From: Acidobacteriota bacterium
GTDB taxonomy: Bacteria > Acidobacteriota > Terriglobia > Terriglobales > SCQP01
Assembly: GCA_027459505.1 (NCBI GenBank)
Contig: DAIDIE010000043.1
Span: 124,001 to 188,000 of the forward strand
Reading direction: 5' to 3'
DNA length: 64,000 nt
Position 1 is the stretch's first letter, and each line of letters begins with the position of its first letter. Of the stretch, positions 37,363 to 45,392 are shown in pieces. Under the pieces are notes generated by a model. The model ran no database searches. It was given only the letters and a program-made list of their open reading frames with translations, and was not told the DNA's origin. The position numbers and the translations under genes are program-made.

Positions 37363-37524
37363 ACGAGCCAGGGCCGAGTCGAACTGCTTTCGAGTTCGAA
37401 ACCACAGGCCGAAGTGCGGGGTTGCCTACCAGATCCCGCACCGCAGGCGACTAGTAAAGCGCGGCCACCATCCGTGAGCTTCGGCCGGACACCGAAGCGG
37501 GTGGAATAAAAGCGGCCGTGCCGC
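37363..37524 (-). repeat. 162-bp structured interspersed repeat, copy 3
   Basis: The reverse-strand copy, again exactly 162 bp. It differs from copy 2 at 9 positions and all four hairpin stems are conserved. It lies in the ileS-lspA gap, 11 bp after the ileS stop codon. Confidence 0.95.
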
Positions 37525-37580
37525 CTCACGTTTCTGGCGCCGTGTTTTGTTCAACGGCACGCTGCTGACAAGGGACTGCA

Positions 37581-38096
37581 TTGAATTCATCGCTTCGCAC
37601 TCGTTCATTTGTGATCGCCCTGGTGGTGTTTGTCCTGGACCAGCTCACCAAAGGCTGGATTCAGCGCATGCCGTCCTATGACAGCATCACGGTGATTCCG
37701 CACTTTTTCAGCCTGGTGCACCTGGAAAACTCGGGCGCCGCCTTCGGCATTCTGCAGAACTCAACTTCGCCCTGGAAGGTGTTGCTGCTGGTTGGTTTTT
37801 CGCTGCTGGCCCTGATCGTTGTTTTTGCCATGATCTGGCGCAACCGCAATAACCTGCTGACCAGCATCTCCCTGGGGCTGATCTTTGGCGGGGCCTGCGG
37901 CAACTTGTTTGATCGCCTGGTGCGCGGCAGCGTTGTGGATTTCCTGCTCTTTTACGTGCGCCAGTGGGAGTGGCCGGCATTCAACGTCGCCGACAGCGCC
38001 ATTGTCATCGGCGCCAGCCTGCTGGTCTGGGAGATTCTCAGCACTCGCCAGCAGGAAAATCAGCCCGCCGGTCTGGGCGCCTCCAGCGGGAACTAG
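37581..38096 (+). CDS. lspA: Lipoprotein signal peptidase (signal peptidase II)
   Basis: A 171-residue four-helix inner-membrane aspartic peptidase that cleaves prolipoprotein signal peptides. The motifs DQLTKGW, LENSGAAFG, and the two catalytic aspartates in GNLFDRLVRG and FNVADSAI are present. The start is TTG at 37581 with AGGGA 6 nt upstream. It acts after Lgt, encoded 5 kb downstream, and processes lipoproteins such as the GH44 protein. It is convergent with lptFG (21 bp apart). Confidence 0.96.
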   Translation: MNSSLRTRSFVIALVVFVLDQLTKGWIQRMPSYDSITVIPHFFSLVHLENSGAAFGILQNSTSPWKVLLLVGFSLLALIVVFAMIWRNRNNLLTSISLGLIFGGACGNLFDRLVRGSVVDFLLFYVRQWEWPAFNVADSAIVIGASLLVWEILSTRQQENQPAGLGASSGN

Positions 38097-38117
38097 CGAA
38101 ACTCCCCTCCGCGAACC

Positions 38118-40433
38118 TTACGTTGGAACCCGCAGCAGGAAGTAAATGCCGAGCGCCGCGAAAAGCAGGTCCGGCGTCCAGGCCGCCAGCGATGGCGGCA
38201 ACTGATTGAGGTTGCCCAGTGCCTCCAGGAATCCAGAGGCTATCCAGTAGAAAATCGCCACAAAGATGGCCAGCGCAATCCCGGTGACGGTCCCGCGTTT
38301 GCCCACACTCATGGAGAAGGGAAAAGCCAGCAGCGCCATCACCAGCGAAATGATTGGGTAGGCAATCTTCTTTTGCAACTCCACACGCAACCGCGCAACT
38401 TGATAGCCACTGCGCTGCAGGTCATGTATGTAGCGCTGTAACCTCCCGTAGCTCATCTGTGCATATTCGTTGGCGTTGGTGCTGAAATACGACGGCTGCT
38501 CCGGCAGCCCGGAAAAGCTGGCGACGGTATAGGCTTCGTAGTTCGTTACCGCCCCCGCCTCGAAATCGCGCCTCCAGCCGGCTTCGAAGACCCAATTGTT
38601 TAAACCCGAATCCCAGTGCGCGTCGCGCGCAAAGATGGCGCGCCGCAAAGCAAACGTCGCCGGATCGACCGTGAACACCGAAACCCCGCTCAACTCGTTG
38701 TGGGCGGGATCGAAATATTGAAAATAGTAGAGATCGTTTTTCTTGCCCCAGACCCAGCGGTGTTCGGGACGCTGGAAAGTGCGCGGTGCCTGTCCTTTAA
38801 TCTCCGAGCGCAGCGCGTCCTGCTTGCGATTGAATCCCGGTAAATAGGTCTGGTCCATCCAGAACTGGCCACCCGCCAGCAGAAGAGCCACCAGCGTCAC
38901 CGGCACCAGCAGACGGTAGATGCTGGTCCCGCAGGCTTTCAGGGCGGTGATTTCGTTGGCCCGCGACATCAGGCCGAACGTCACCAGCACGCCCACCAGA
39001 ATGCCCACGGGAACAATCAGGTACAGCATCTGCGGGCTGAGGTAGAGCAGGTAGCGCAGCATCAAACCCATTGAGGAATGGGTGCGAACCATATCCCCAA
39101 CCAGCTCGAAAAAGGTGAAGGCCAGCAGCAGGATCAGAAACGAACCCAGAATAAGCGCTACAAAGGAGACGAACTCGCGAAAAACGTAGAGGTCAATCAG
39201 CGATAGCGCCCAATGCATCTGGATCTTGCGCCGTCTGCCACCGTTCTTGCGCAGAAACGGCAAACGACCCGCCCTTGGCTGCAGCTTGGCGAGCAGTCCC
39301 GCCGCCCAGGCTTTCACCAGCGCCGCCGGATCGTGCGAGCGCTGAATACGGCGGGGCACATCATCGGCTTTGCTCAGCAGCCAAAGACCGAGCAGGCCAC
39401 AGGCAATATCCGGCGCCCAGAGTCCAAACCAGGGCGCCACCCGCCCCTGTCGCGCCATGCTGAGACCCAGGATGAAGACTATGTAGTAGCCAAACACCAG
39501 CAGCAATGTCAGTAGAAAACCGTTGGATTTGCTGCCGCGCGCCCCGCGACTGGCCGATAGCCCCAACGGAATGCCGGCCAGCGCCAGAGCGAGTGCCGCA
39601 AACGCCAGCGAGAAGCGCCGGTGAAACTCGATCCGCGCGCTTCGCCAGTCTTTGCTGTAGCGCGCCGCCCACCAGAGTTGCCCCAGGTTCATGGCCTGGG
39701 GGCTGAGCACCGGCGGCGGGGTGGGCTTCAGCAGAATCGGCAGGTCACTGCTGAGAAACGAGTTGACCAGAAACTGGCTGGGGCGTGCCGGGGTGGCTTC
39801 ATAGGTGGCGCCCTGCTGCAGATGAAGTTGCAGCGAGTTCGGCCCGGTGTTGAGCAGCTCTCCCCGCCGCGCCAGGGTCAGCCGTGGAAAGCCCGGATTG
39901 GCAATCTCGCCCACCAACACCTTGCGCCAGCGCTGTCCTCCATTAATGGCGTCGCCGACGTAGACGACCATGTTGGGAATGTTTTCAATGAAGACGCGCG
40001 GCTGCACCTCGTACTTGATCTGCGAGTTGCGCAGCCCGGTCTCCATGTTGAGCAGGTTGCGCGCCGCCAGCGGTGCAATCCAGAGGCTGGTCACCAACCC
40101 AAGTCCCAACGCGCCCACGGCGAACATCATCAGTGGACGCATCAGCGTCCGCGTATTCACGCCCGCGGCCCGCATTGCGGTCAATTCGCTGTCGCCCGCC
40201 AATCGCCCCAGCCCGATCAGAATGCCCACCAGCACCGCCATGGGAATGGTGAAAATCAGGGTGGCCGGCAAGGCGTACAGAAACGCCACCAGCAGCGAGG
40301 CGGAATTGCTCCGCACCACAATCTCCAGCAGCCGCCCCGCCTCGCGCATGAAAATGACAAACGTGAACAGCAGCAATCCCAGCAGGGCATTGCTCAGCAC
40401 TTCACGCAGCAGGTAGCGGGTCAGGATGCGCAC
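38118..40433 (-). CDS. lptFG: LptF-LptG fusion, LPS-export permease
   Basis: A 771-residue protein containing two complete permease units of the LptF/LptG family. Residues about 1-370 form the first: MRILTRYLLREVLSNALLG, GRLAGDSELTAMRAAGVN, a periplasmic jellyroll and three C-terminal helices. After a basic linker (about 370-405) the second starts at LSLIDLYVFREFVSF with SRANEITALKACG. In most bacteria these are separate genes whose products form a heterodimer over LptB2 to extract LPS. The frame is open throughout with no internal stop. It is divergent from the GH57 gene and convergent with lspA. Confidence 0.93.
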   Translation of the reverse strand: MRILTRYLLREVLSNALLGLLLFTFVIFMREAGRLLEIVVRSNSASLLVAFLYALPATLIFTIPMAVLVGILIGLGRLAGDSELTAMRAAGVNTRTLMRPLMMFAVGALGLGLVTSLWIAPLAARNLLNMETGLRNSQIKYEVQPRVFIENIPNMVVYVGDAINGGQRWRKVLVGEIANPGFPRLTLARRGELLNTGPNSLQLHLQQGATYEATPARPSQFLVNSFLSSDLPILLKPTPPPVLSPQAMNLGQLWWAARYSKDWRSARIEFHRRFSLAFAALALALAGIPLGLSASRGARGSKSNGFLLTLLLVFGYYIVFILGLSMARQGRVAPWFGLWAPDIACGLLGLWLLSKADDVPRRIQRSHDPAALVKAWAAGLLAKLQPRAGRLPFLRKNGGRRRKIQMHWALSLIDLYVFREFVSFVALILGSFLILLLAFTFFELVGDMVRTHSSMGLMLRYLLYLSPQMLYLIVPVGILVGVLVTFGLMSRANEITALKACGTSIYRLLVPVTLVALLLAGGQFWMDQTYLPGFNRKQDALRSEIKGQAPRTFQRPEHRWVWGKKNDLYYFQYFDPAHNELSGVSVFTVDPATFALRRAIFARDAHWDSGLNNWVFEAGWRRDFEAGAVTNYEAYTVASFSGLPEQPSYFSTNANEYAQMSYGRLQRYIHDLQRSGYQVARLRVELQKKIAYPIISLVMALLAFPFSMSVGKRGTVTGIALAIFVAIFYWIASGFLEALGNLNQLPPSLAAWTPDLLFAALGIYFLLRVPT

Positions 40434-40559
40434 GGGAATCCATTCCAGTGTAGAACTGCTTTCCGTTTCCGGTCCATTTTGGGCAAAATCCCCCGCCGGG
40501 ATGACCTCTCCTCATGGGGGAGCGCCCGCCGCGACGGGGGAAGCGGGAGGCTGCCCCGC

Positions 40560-40565
40560 TATTAT
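40560..40565 (+). promoter_or_regulatory. Putative -10 box (TATTAT) of the GH57 gene
   Basis: TATTAT ends 6 nt before the ATG at 40572. No Shine-Dalgarno is visible. Leaderless transcription is a possibility. Confidence 0.4.
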
Positions 40566-40571
40566 GGAATC

Positions 40572-42728
40572 ATGATCCGCGTTGCCATCCTCTGGCACAT
40601 GCATCAGCCGCTCTACAAGGATCCGCGCACGCAGCGCTATGAGCTGCCCTGGACGCGCATGCACGCCTTGAAGGACTACTACGGCATGGTGCGCTTGGCG
40701 GAGGAGTTCCCCAGCCTGCATTTGACCTTCAATCTGGTCCCGTCATTGCTCATGCAGATTCAGGATTATGCCAACGGGACCGCCGTAGATCCCTTTTGGG
40801 AGCTTGCTCGCCGCCCCGCCGAGGAACTGGACCGCTCCGAACGCGAGTTCGTGCTGCGCTACTTCTTCCAGGCTCACCCGAAGACGATGATTGGGCGCTT
40901 TCCCCGCTACGCCGAGCTGCTGGAGAAATTCCGCCAAGTGCGCTGGGATGCGGGGCGTGCCGCCCGCCTGTTTACCAATCAGGAGTTGCGCGATTTACAG
41001 GTCCTCAGCCAATTAGCCTGGTTCGACGAGTACTTCCGTGAGGAGGAGCCCGCTCGATCGCTCATTGAACAGGGGCTTGCCTACAGCCTGGAAGATCAGG
41101 CGGAAGTCTGCGAGCTGCAGACGGAACTAATCCAGCGCGTCATCCCCGCATATCGCAAAGCCAGGGAGCGTGGTCAGGTAGAGCTGTCGGTCACGCCCCT
41201 TTACCACCCGATCCTGCCGCTGATCTGCGATACCAGTGTGGCGAGCGAGTCGCGTCCGGATGTGCGCCTGCCGCGTTCCGCCTTCCGCCAGCCTGATGAC
41301 GCGCGTGAGCAACTGCAACGGGCGCGCGCGCTGTACCGGGAATTGTTCGGCGAAGATCCCGCCGGGCTTTGGCCTTCGGAGGGAAGCGTCTCTGACGAAG
41401 TCGCCCGCATCGCCAGCGAACAGGGTTTTCGTTGGCTGGCCACCGATGAGGGCGTATTGGGGCGCTCGCTGGGGGTCAAGTTCGCCCGTGACGAACAGGG
41501 CGAAGTCATCGAGGCGGAGCGGCTTTACCGGCCGTATGTCTTTACCGGAACCAGTCCCTCCCTGTATGTGTTCTTCCGCGATCACAACCTCTCGGATCTG
41601 ATCGGCTTCGTCTATTCCTCTATGGACGCGGAAAAAGCGGCGGAAGACTTCGTGCAACGAATTCGCTCGTCATGCCGTCCCGCCGTGCGGAAGGGTGCTG
41701 ATGCCCTGGTCGCGGTCATTCTGGATGGGGAGAACGCCTGGGAACACTACGAGCAGAGCGGCCGCCCGTTTCTGCGCGCCCTCTACCGCCGCCTGACCAG
41801 CAGCCCGGATATCGCCACCTGCACCTTTTCGGAAGCCTGCGGCTTGCCGGCTTCCGATCTGAGTCACCTCGTCCCCGGCTCATGGATCAACGCCAACTTT
41901 GACGTCTGGATCGGCGCCGAGGAGGACAACCGCTCGTGGGATCTTCTTGCCGCGGCTCGTCGCGTCTGGCAGTCCGCCCGCGACGCTTCCCCGGGAACCT
42001 TGACCGCCGCCCTGGAGCTCTCTCGCGAAGCCCTGCTCGCGGCCGAGGGCAGCGACTGGAACTGGTGGTACGGCCCTGAACATCAGACCGAAAACCTGTC
42101 GGAGTTTGACAGCCTCTACCGCGGCCACCTCAGCATGGTTTATACCGCTCTTGGGCAGGCGCCGCCGGCTTCACTGCTGGTGCCCATCTTCCGGCTACGC
42201 CACGCCGCCGCCTTCCAGCCCGCCACCAAGTGGATTCAACCCCATATCGATGGGCGCGTCAGCAGCTATTTCGAGTGGATGGGCGCCGCCGAGTACCACG
42301 TCGACCGGCGCACCTCCACCATGAGTGGTAAAGAGTTCACCATCGCCGCCCTGCTGGCCGGCTACAACGGAACGGATCTCTTCCTCCGCCTTGATTACCA
42401 CCGCCCGCTCAGCGAACTGACGGCCGAGATCAAGATCGACTTCAACACGGGCGCCGCAGCGCTCTCGATTCACCTCTTGCATGGACAACTGCAGAACTGG
42501 CAGTGGACACACGGAGGCGAAACCCGCCATCCCGATGGGGTGATCGTCGCGGCAGGGAAGATCCTCGAAGCGCAGCTTCCGCGGGCCCTCCTGAGCGCCG
42601 CCCTACCGAATGCTCCGGTAACAGTGAGCGCCACAGTTTACGTTGGCTCGCTCCCCATCCAGGTAGTCCCCGCTGAGGGAGCCCTGACGCTGGAGTTGAG
42701 CAGCGAGCAAACCTTGCAGGAAGTCTGA
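40572..42728 (+). CDS. Glycoside hydrolase family 57 protein
   Basis: A 718-residue cytoplasmic protein with an N-terminal GH57 (beta/alpha)7 barrel; the family includes alpha-amylases, 4-alpha-glucanotransferases and branching enzymes. Recognisable are WHMHQPLYKDP at the N-terminus, FNLVPSLLMQI, the nucleophile glutamate in GLWPSEGSVSDEV near residue 268 and the acid/base aspartate in LDGENAWEHYEQ near 385. A beta-rich C-terminal domain follows. The long frame open from 39621 is only antisense to lptFG; the ATG at 40572 starts the conserved sequence. A role in glycogen or maltodextrin turnover is inferred. Confidence 0.92.
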   Translation: MIRVAILWHMHQPLYKDPRTQRYELPWTRMHALKDYYGMVRLAEEFPSLHLTFNLVPSLLMQIQDYANGTAVDPFWELARRPAEELDRSEREFVLRYFFQAHPKTMIGRFPRYAELLEKFRQVRWDAGRAARLFTNQELRDLQVLSQLAWFDEYFREEEPARSLIEQGLAYSLEDQAEVCELQTELIQRVIPAYRKARERGQVELSVTPLYHPILPLICDTSVASESRPDVRLPRSAFRQPDDAREQLQRARALYRELFGEDPAGLWPSEGSVSDEVARIASEQGFRWLATDEGVLGRSLGVKFARDEQGEVIEAERLYRPYVFTGTSPSLYVFFRDHNLSDLIGFVYSSMDAEKAAEDFVQRIRSSCRPAVRKGADALVAVILDGENAWEHYEQSGRPFLRALYRRLTSSPDIATCTFSEACGLPASDLSHLVPGSWINANFDVWIGAEEDNRSWDLLAAARRVWQSARDASPGTLTAALELSREALLAAEGSDWNWWYGPEHQTENLSEFDSLYRGHLSMVYTALGQAPPASLLVPIFRLRHAAAFQPATKWIQPHIDGRVSSYFEWMGAAEYHVDRRTSTMSGKEFTIAALLAGYNGTDLFLRLDYHRPLSELTAEIKIDFNTGAAALSIHLLHGQLQNWQWTHGGETRHPDGVIVAAGKILEAQLPRALLSAALPNAPVTVSATVYVGSLPIQVVPAEGALTLELSSEQTLQEV

Positions 42729-43401
42729 CCGCCCGCTGTTCAGCCCCCACGCCCTTTCATTTCGTTCATTTCCACTGAACCTTTTGGCGCCGCTGCTGCC
42801 TGTCCTAAGCGGCTCAAGCGGCTCAGCGAGTGGCTCGGCTCTCCACCTTGGCCCTCTCGCCGCTCCGAATTATGTAAACCAATCATCCGCAGTCGCAGCT
42901 TGCCGATGTGCAAAAAAGAATTATCAGACGTAACGCGGGTACGCTTGAGCCTTGGCGGGCTATCGCGACGCCCCACGTTTGGATGAATCCAGACGGGTGT
43001 GCCACTCGTCTGAAAAGATGGAAATGGACCTGGTCGAGTCTTCCTGAGGGGGACAAATAGGCCACCAAAATACCGCTTGCGACCTGGGAAACCAGCGTCA
43101 GCACAAGCCGCCGGTCGGTCTGCGGAGCTGATGAAAAGTGGTGAATTTGAAGGGTTTGGCTGTGGGGCGTTCAGGAGCCCCACGGTTCGGGCTGGTGGGG
43201 CTCCTGAACTGCTTCGCAGCAGGTGAGGGAACCTGCTAACGAGGAGAACGAACGCGTTAACCCCAAGCTAGCAACACATTGTTACAAAATTGTTTCAATC
43301 ACCGTAAATTTTGATCCCGAACGTTATTTTTCTGGTGCGTATCGGGCATTTTCGGGTCAAAAAATTTTTTTTCGCTCGCCTGCTACACTGGATCAACAGC
43401 C
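42729..43401. other. 673-bp intergenic region with strong inverted repeats upstream of lgt
   Basis: I see no convincing gene here. The part near 43260-43380 is clearly AT-rich compared with its surroundings and ends in a possible lgt -10 box (TACACT, 43384-43389) 12 nt before the start codon. The left part contains the direct repeat AAGCGGCTC near 42808. The inverted repeats at 43169-43237 are listed separately. Confidence 0.5.
43169..43237. repeat. 15-bp perfect inverted repeat with alternative hairpins
   Basis: GTTCAGGAGCCCCAC (43169-43183) pairs perfectly with 43195-43209 around an 11-nt loop. Directly after it, AGCAG (43218-43222) can pair with the upstream CTGCT (43209-43213). Alternatively AGCAGGT (43218-43224) can pair with the downstream ACCTGCT (43231-43237). 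These two choices exclude each other. There is no U-tract, so it is not a simple terminator. Confidence 0.7.
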
Positions 43402-44205
43402 ATGTTTCCTCGCCTTTTCTCCATTGGACATTTCACTCTCCATACCTACGGCCTGCTGGTCGCAACCGGGTTCCTGCTCGGAATCTACGTTGCCCAGAAG
43501 CTCGCGAAGCAATTTGGCCTGAATCCCGATCTGGTGTTTAACCTGGCGGTTTACGTCGCCTTCGCCGCCGTGGTGGGTTCCAAGGTGTTCCTGGTGATTC
43601 AGGACTGGCGCTTTTACTGGCATAATCCGGCCGCTCTGGTCTCCACGGAATTCCTGCAATCCGCCGGAATCTTTTATGGGGGCTTGGTTTTCGGCCTGCT
43701 CACCCTCACGCTCTACGTGCGCCACCACAAAATGCGCTGGCTGGCCGTGGGCGATTGCCTTGCCCCCGGCGCTGCTTTAGGACATGCCATTGGCCGGCTT
43801 GGCTGTTTTTCCGCCGGATGCTGCTGGGGTAAACCCACCAATGCCAGTTGGGGCGTCATCTTCACCAGCCAGTACGCACACCAGACCGTTGGCGTCCCGC
43901 TGGGCGTGCGGCTTTATCCCACGCAGCTCATCGAATCGGGAGCCGAGTTCATCATCTTCGGCATCCTGATGTGGATCGCACGCCGTCGCGGCTTTAGCGG
44001 CGAACTCACCTCCTTTTATCTGGTGGTCTACGGCATTGTTCGTTACCTGGTGGATTTTCTGCGCGTCTATGAACCGCAGGCCATGTTGTTCCATGGGCTT
44101 ATGACAGACGCCCAATTGACCAGCCTGTTCATGATCGCCCTCGGCATTGGTATCTGGATGCGACAGGGGCGCCGCCGCACAGTGCTCTCTAACGTTCCCG
44201 CCTGA
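43402..44205 (+). CDS. lgt: Prolipoprotein diacylglyceryl transferase
   Basis: A 267-residue seven-helix inner-membrane enzyme that transfers diacylglycerol to the lipobox cysteine of prolipoproteins, the first step before LspA. The Lgt signature is seen as GHAIGRLGCFSAGCCWGKPT, with the conserved HTYGLLVATGFLLG start and YPTQLIES. It is the first gene of a run with rluD and the VWFA protein gene (21 bp to rluD). Confidence 0.95.
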   Translation: MFPRLFSIGHFTLHTYGLLVATGFLLGIYVAQKLAKQFGLNPDLVFNLAVYVAFAAVVGSKVFLVIQDWRFYWHNPAALVSTEFLQSAGIFYGGLVFGLLTLTLYVRHHKMRWLAVGDCLAPGAALGHAIGRLGCFSAGCCWGKPTNASWGVIFTSQYAHQTVGVPLGVRLYPTQLIESGAEFIIFGILMWIARRRGFSGELTSFYLVVYGIVRYLVDFLRVYEPQAMLFHGLMTDAQLTSLFMIALGIGIWMRQGRRRTVLSNVPA

Positions 44206-44225
44206 TTCCCGCCACCCACACCGGC

Positions 44226-45392
44226 ATGCACGCCCCGGCCTCCAACCCCTGCATCTTTATCGTTCCACCAGAGGAGGGGAGTGTTCGCCTGGACCGCTTC
44301 CTGACCGGGCAGTTGCCGCAACTGAGCCGTGCCCGCATCCAGGAACTCATCCAGCAGGGGCAAGTCCAGGTCGCTGGCCGCACCGCCGGCAAGGCCTCGG
44401 AAACCCTCAAAGGCGGTGAGCAGGTTGCGATTGCCGTCTCCGCGCGCCCCCAGCCGTCGCTGGAACCGGAAGCACTGCCCCTGGACGTGCTTTACGAGGA
44501 CGACGACCTGGCCGCGATCAACAAGCCCGCCGGCCTCGTGGTCCACCCCGGAGCGGGGCGCAGCGGCGGCACACTGGTCAACGCCTTATTGCATCGTTTC
44601 GAGCACCTCTCCGGACGGGGACAAGCGCCCCTGGTCGTAGCCGAAACGTTTGCCGTCCCAAGTGCTGCATTCGAGCAGGAGGGTTCGCCGGACGCTTCCG
44701 ACGAGGAGCTGACGCCTCTTACCGATCGCGCCTTGCGGCCTGGTATCGTCCACCGCCTGGACCGCGATACCAGCGGCGTACTGGTGATCGCGAAAAATGA
44801 CTGGGCCCATCAACGCCTGGCCGCGCAGTTTCAAGCGCGCACGGTACGTAAGCAATATCTTGCGCTGGTGCATGGGCGAGTCCCCACTGAACAGGGGCGG
44901 GTGGACGCTCCAATCGACAGAGACCGCTTTAATCGTGTCCGCATGACCACCAAACGCCGCTCGGGCCGCGAAGCGCACACCCTCTATACGGTTTTGGAGC
45001 GGTTTGTGGGGCTGCCGGGCATTTCTGCAGCCCCTGGCGGGGTTCAGACATCTGGCCAAAAGGGCTCAGTTCGTGCAGCAAGACAGCCAGTGCACTACAC
45101 TTGGCTGAGCGTGCAGATCCTCACCGGGCGCACTCATCAGATTCGCGTGCATCTGGCTTCCATTGGCCACCCGGTTGCTGGAGATCGCTTGTACGGCGCG
45201 CCGGCAGTTCTGGCTGGCCCGGGAGATTGGACCGGTCGCGGCTTGTCACGCGTCTTTCTGCATTCCGCGGAGTTGCGTTTGCAACACCCGCGCTCTGCTG
45301 CGGAGCTTGTGTTTCAAGCTCCTTTGCCGGATGAGTTAAAGCAATGGTTGAATGAACTGCGGGCCCAGGGAACGGGGCTGAATAAGGCATGA
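44226..45392 (+). CDS. rluD: RluD-family 23S rRNA pseudouridine synthase
   Basis: A 388-residue RNA-modifying enzyme. An S4 RNA-binding domain (residues about 19-75) precedes the RluA-type catalytic domain with the active-site aspartate in GIVHRLDRDTSGVL, the INKPAGLVVHP segment and GRTHQIRVHLASIGHP. Two insertions of about 25-35 residues (near 125-160 and 265-285) make it longer than E. coli RluD. Its stop overlaps the ATG of the VWFA gene by 4 bp. Confidence 0.92.
   Translation: MHAPASNPCIFIVPPEEGSVRLDRFLTGQLPQLSRARIQELIQQGQVQVAGRTAGKASETLKGGEQVAIAVSARPQPSLEPEALPLDVLYEDDDLAAINKPAGLVVHPGAGRSGGTLVNALLHRFEHLSGRGQAPLVVAETFAVPSAAFEQEGSPDASDEELTPLTDRALRPGIVHRLDRDTSGVLVIAKNDWAHQRLAAQFQARTVRKQYLALVHGRVPTEQGRVDAPIDRDRFNRVRMTTKRRSGREAHTLYTVLERFVGLPGISAAPGGVQTSGQKGSVRAARQPVHYTWLSVQILTGRTHQIRVHLASIGHPVAGDRLYGAPAVLAGPGDWTGRGLSRVFLHSAELRLQHPRSAAELVFQAPLPDELKQWLNELRAQGTGLNKA

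Noticed and set aside
39621-40571. N-terminal extension of the GH57 protein (open frame from 39621)
   Set aside because: It is antisense to the conserved lptFG gene; the GH57 N-terminal motif begins at the ATG at 40572.
42740-43183. Minus-strand 147-codon frame in the lgt upstream gap
   Set aside because: No family resemblance, no ribosome binding site, and it overlaps the strong inverted repeat; it looks like a chance frame in GC-rich DNA.
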